DNA of 64,000 bases. Source: Streptomyces roseochromogenus subsp. oscitans DS 12.976. GTDB taxonomy: Bacteria > Actinomycetota > Actinomycetes > Streptomycetales > Streptomycetaceae. Both the position numbers and the translations under genes were made by a program. The notes under the pieces were generated by a model, which saw only the letters and a program-made list of their open reading frames with translations, was not told where the DNA came from and searched no databases. The DNA lies in NCBI RefSeq assembly GCF_000497445.1, contig NZ_CM002285.1, positions 290,938 to 354,937 of the forward strand, read 5' to 3'. This document shows positions 61,799-64,000 of the stretch, piece after piece; within the stretch, counting starts at the first letter, position 1, and each line of letters begins with the position of its first letter.

Positions 61799-62668
61799 TC
61801 AGGCGGAGGTGAGAAGGTTCTTCACCTCGACGACGTCGGCGATGTTCTCCACCTCCGCCACCAGCCGAGCCGAGCTGGCCGGAGGCATCCGGCCCGTCAG
61901 CTCCACGATGCCGTCGTGCACGGCCACCTCCACGGCCTCCCGGTCGCTCGGCGAGCAGCACGCCTCGACGGTGGCCTCGACCTCCGCCCGGATTCCGGCG
62001 TCGTCCCTGATGAGGGCCTGCAGCAGCGCATTGCGGCGCACGACCCCGACCAGACGGCCCTCACGGTCGGTGACCGGAAGCCGCTTCAGCCGGGACAGTG
62101 CGGCAAGCCAAGCGGCCTCGGCGACCGTCGCGCGCGGCAGCACCGTGATCGCGGGGCTCGTCATCAGGTCGGCCGCGGTCTCGCCGCGGACCTTGCCGTA
62201 CATCCGTCGCTCACGCAGCCTGCCGATGTGTGCCACCCGGTGGCCGGAGGCCTCGAAGGCGACCTTCGCCAGCAGATCGGACTCCGAGACGACCCCGACC
62301 ACGTGGTCCTCGGCGTCCACGACCGGGGCCGCGCCGACCCGCTCGCGCGCCAGGAGACGGGCGATGTCGCGGTACGGCAGGTCGTCGGGCACGGAGGCGG
62401 CGGGCACGTCCATCACGTCCCGCACCAAGGGGATCCCGGCTTCGGGCGGTGAAGGCCGCTGCGGGGGCGAGGCGGCCGACGGCGCCGGACGTGCGGTGTC
62501 GCCTGCCGGGGCCTGCCCTTCGGCGCGCGCGTATGAGGCGGCAGCGGCCACGGCGCCCAGATAGCGGATCAGCCTGTCCTCCCGTGCCGCCTCGCCGGGG
62601 CTCCAGGGGCGGGAGGGCAGGTCCCGCCGGGCCGCGGCCTTCGCGGAGAAGTTCTCGTGTTCGTTCAC
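61799..62668 (-). CDS. long CBS-CBS-BON protein with Pro/Ala-rich N-terminus
   Basis: 289 residues from ATG 62668. The first 75 residues are a low-complexity, probably disordered tail (SYARAEGQAPAGDTARPAP). CBS 1: LVRDVMDVPAASVPDDLPYR and APVVDAEDHVVGVVSESDLL. CBS 2: LMTSPAITVLPRATVAEAA and LPVTDREGRLVGVVRRNALL. BON: VEVAVHDGIVELTGRMPPAS. It is the most diverged of the five CBS-BON paralogues. A GAGCCGAACGGCCC box lies 72 nt upstream and is shared with the divergent V-ATPase unit. Confidence 0.9.
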   Translation of the reverse strand: MNEHENFSAKAAARRDLPSRPWSPGEAAREDRLIRYLGAVAAAASYARAEGQAPAGDTARPAPSAASPPQRPSPPEAGIPLVRDVMDVPAASVPDDLPYRDIARLLARERVGAAPVVDAEDHVVGVVSESDLLAKVAFEASGHRVAHIGRLRERRMYGKVRGETAADLMTSPAITVLPRATVAEAAWLAALSRLKRLPVTDREGRLVGVVRRNALLQALIRDDAGIRAEVEATVEACCSPSDREAVEVAVHDGIVELTGRMPPASSARLVAEVENIADVVEVKNLLTSA

Positions 62669-62733
62669 GGCGGCCTCCCGACTCCGTCGCCTTGCCTACC
62701 GTCCCAGTCTGGCGCTGCTGCCACCCCTGCCAA

Positions 62734-62747
62734 GAGCCGAACGGCCC
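62734..62747. promoter_or_regulatory. GGGCC-type box between the CBS-BON and V/A-ATPase genes
   Basis: GAGCCGAACGGCCC is centred 72 nt before ATG 62668 (minus) and 94 nt before ATG 62835 (plus). Confidence 0.5.
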
Positions 62748-62834
62748 TGGTGGAACGGCGTGACGGCCCTATCCGGTGCGAGGCGGGGCGGGAACGGTGA
62801 GACTGAAGGAGCAGCCGACCGCGGGAGGCCGCCG

Positions 62835-63278
62835 ATGAGTCTGCGGGACTTCCTGGAGCGGTTCCGTCCGGCGGGAACACCGGGGGCGTCCGTCACCGGC
62901 GTACCCGCCGACCGTACGGCGGAACGCGCCGCGGAGCTGGAGTCCGCCCTCGCGCAGCTGACGGACGTGCAGCGGGAAGCGGCGCGGATCCGGGCCGCGG
63001 CGGACGAGGCGGCCGAGGCCGTGCGGCAGGACGCCGCGCAGGAGGCGGCACGCATCGTCGCGGCCGCTCAGGAACGTGCTCCCGGGGTCCGCCGACAGGC
63101 CGCGGAGCCCTTCCTCCGCGAGGCGCGGAGGGAGGCGGACGCCCTGCGCGCGGCCGGGGACCGCTCCGCCGCGGCGGTCCGGGAGCGGGCCGGGCGGCGC
63201 ATGCCGGATCTGGTGGACCGTACGGTGGCCGACGCACTGCGCCTGGCAGGTGGGCGAGGCGGAGGTGAGGCGTCATGA
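62835..63278 (+). CDS. coiled-coil subunit of a V/A-type ATPase (subunit G/H or E-like stalk)
   Basis: 147 residues from ATG 62835 with GGGAGG upstream. From residue 30 on it is an Ala/Arg/Glu-rich helix with heptad-like spacing (AAELESALAQLTDVQREAAR; AAADEAAEAVRQDAAQEAAR; AREADALRAAGDRSAAAVRER), ending near VDRTVADALRL. The composition and a single long helix match peripheral-stalk subunits of V/A-ATPases. The next gene starts inside its stop (ATGA) and resembles V-ATPase subunit C, which supports the call. Sequence identity to a named subunit cannot be shown by eye. Confidence 0.65.
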   Translation: MSLRDFLERFRPAGTPGASVTGVPADRTAERAAELESALAQLTDVQREAARIRAAADEAAEAVRQDAAQEAARIVAAAQERAPGVRRQAAEPFLREARREADALRAAGDRSAAAVRERAGRRMPDLVDRTVADALRLAGGRGGGEAS

Positions 63279-64000
63279 GTGCCGGCTGGGTCGCCGGTGC
63301 GGTGCGGGCCAAGGCGCTCGTCGGCCGGTGTCCGGGTGCAGGTGGAGCGCGGGAGATCGCAGCTTGTGGCACGCTCGACGACGCTCTGCGGTACCTGGCA
63401 GCGACCCCGTACTCGCGCTGCTCGCGGACGGCGGTCGGCCTGCCCGGGGCCCAGCGGGCGGTGACCGCCACGCTGCTGTGGCATCTGCGGGTGCTGGCCG
63501 GCTGGCTGCCCCCGGGCGGTGCCCGGCTGCTCGTTCCGCTCGCCGCCGGGTTCGAGATCGCCAACGTGGCTGCCCTGCTGCCCGCGCTGGACGGTCGCCG
63601 TGTGGAAGCCCCGGAGCCGTACCGGCTCGGGGCGCTGGAGACCGCCTGGCGGAGTCTGCGGCTCGCCGGTACACCTGCGGAACTGAGGGCGGCGCTCGCC
63701 GCCTCGCCCTGGGGCGATCCGGGAGGTGACACACCATGGGCCCTGGTCACAGGCATGCGGATGGCCGCCGCGCGGCGCACCGCTGTCGCCGTACCGCCCG
63801 CGCGCCGCTGGGCCCAGGGACGCGCGGTGCTGCTGACGGCCCGTGAGCTGTTCGTGCACCGGCGCTCCCTGCCGGAGCCCGCGCGGCGTGACGCGGCCCG
63901 GCTGCTCGGGGCGCGGGTGTCGGCCGCCGCCTCGTACCAGGAGTTTCGCGATCACCTCCCCTCGGCGGTCCGTTGGGTCCTGGCGGACATCGAGAAGCCA
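63275..64000 (+). CDS. V/A-type ATPase subunit C-like protein (partial, runs off the window)
   Basis: ATG 63275 overlaps the preceding TGA by 4 nt. The frame stays open for 242 codons to the window end. Visible segments are VRAKALVGRCPGAGGA, a TPYSRC stretch, TATLLWHLRVLAGWLPPGGA, LLVPLAAGFEIANVAALLPAL and LGALETAWRSLRLAGTPAEL. They resemble the all-helical C/AC39 (V0 d) family that joins the rotor to the membrane ring. Further V/A-ATPase genes (I, K, A, B, D) would be expected past the edge. An ATPase behind a dormancy-type box suggests proton or ion pumping in non-growing cells. Confidence 0.6.
   Translation, partial: MSAGWVAGAVRAKALVGRCPGAGGAREIAACGTLDDALRYLAATPYSRCSRTAVGLPGAQRAVTATLLWHLRVLAGWLPPGGARLLVPLAAGFEIANVAALLPALDGRRVEAPEPYRLGALETAWRSLRLAGTPAELRAALAASPWGDPGGDTPWALVTGMRMAAARRTAVAVPPARRWAQGRAVLLTARELFVHRRSLPEPARRDAARLLGARVSAAASYQEFRDHLPSAVRWVLADIEKP

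Noticed and set aside
1..64000. tRNA, rRNA, CRISPR array, prophage or chromosome-end repeats
   Set aside because: No cloverleaf with CCA end, regular spacer array, phage structural genes or terminal palindromes were seen by eye.

Overview
The window is high-GC DNA with strong G/C bias at third codon positions. Gene content resembles a Streptomyces chromosome, probably an arm region. Evidence includes GTG starts, AAGGAGG ribosome sites, 1-4 nt start/stop overlaps, many lineage-typical families (GlxA-like regulator, SHOCT, Rv1733c-like, CBS-BON and DevS/DevR-like proteins) and many decaying genes. No rRNA, tRNA, CRISPR array or intact insertion sequence was seen.

Positions 1-4150 look like a magnesium unit. 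A decayed NRAMP tail is followed by an M-box (ykoK-type) Mg2+ riboswitch, a possible 25-codon leader peptide, a hairpin over the ribosome site, an NRAMP-family transporter that lacks the usual transition-metal ligands, a VOC protein and an MgtC/SapB protein. Positions 4150-7800 hold small enzymes, a secreted phosphoesterase and remnants of an IS5-type transposase, an IS630-type transposase and an amidohydrolase. Positions 8015-12489 form a tight four-gene unit: GlxA/AraC regulator, thiamine-diphosphate enzyme, SRPBCC protein and KAS III-like enzyme, cut off downstream by a hisC-like fragment. A cold-shock protein and DEAD-box helicase follow at 12737-14665.

From about 16.4 kb to the right end most genes match the dormancy/hypoxia theme known from the mycobacterial DosR regulon. 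A six-gene membrane complex (16440-23681) resembles M. tuberculosis Rv0082-Rv0087 and lacks NiFe ligands. Beyond it lie a P1B-5 metal ATPase with a hemerythrin domain, a GNAT/acyl-CoA synthetase fusion, five CBS-CBS-BON proteins, a cupredoxin, a cNMP-binding protein, an Rv1733c-like protein, a DevS-like sensor kinase, pyruvate phosphate dikinase, a sulfatase, a site-2 protease, phosphoketolase, D-lactate dehydrogenase, PPK2, two universal stress proteins, a SulP transporter, a DevR-like response regulator and the start of a V/A-type ATPase operon.

A recurring palindrome close to GGGCCGnnCGGCCC lies 65-130 nt upstream of many of these genes and is a good candidate for the response-regulator site. 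It would tie sensor (36940-38661), regulator (61089-61796), carbon metabolism, polyphosphate and proton-pumping genes into one regulon. Part of the set is rotting: a sensor kinase lost its phospho-acceptor His region, a GAPDH lost its catalytic Cys and carries a 60-bp inversion, and nitroreductase, ArsR, SulP, beta-CASP nuclease, PNPOx and LuxR pieces remain as fragments.
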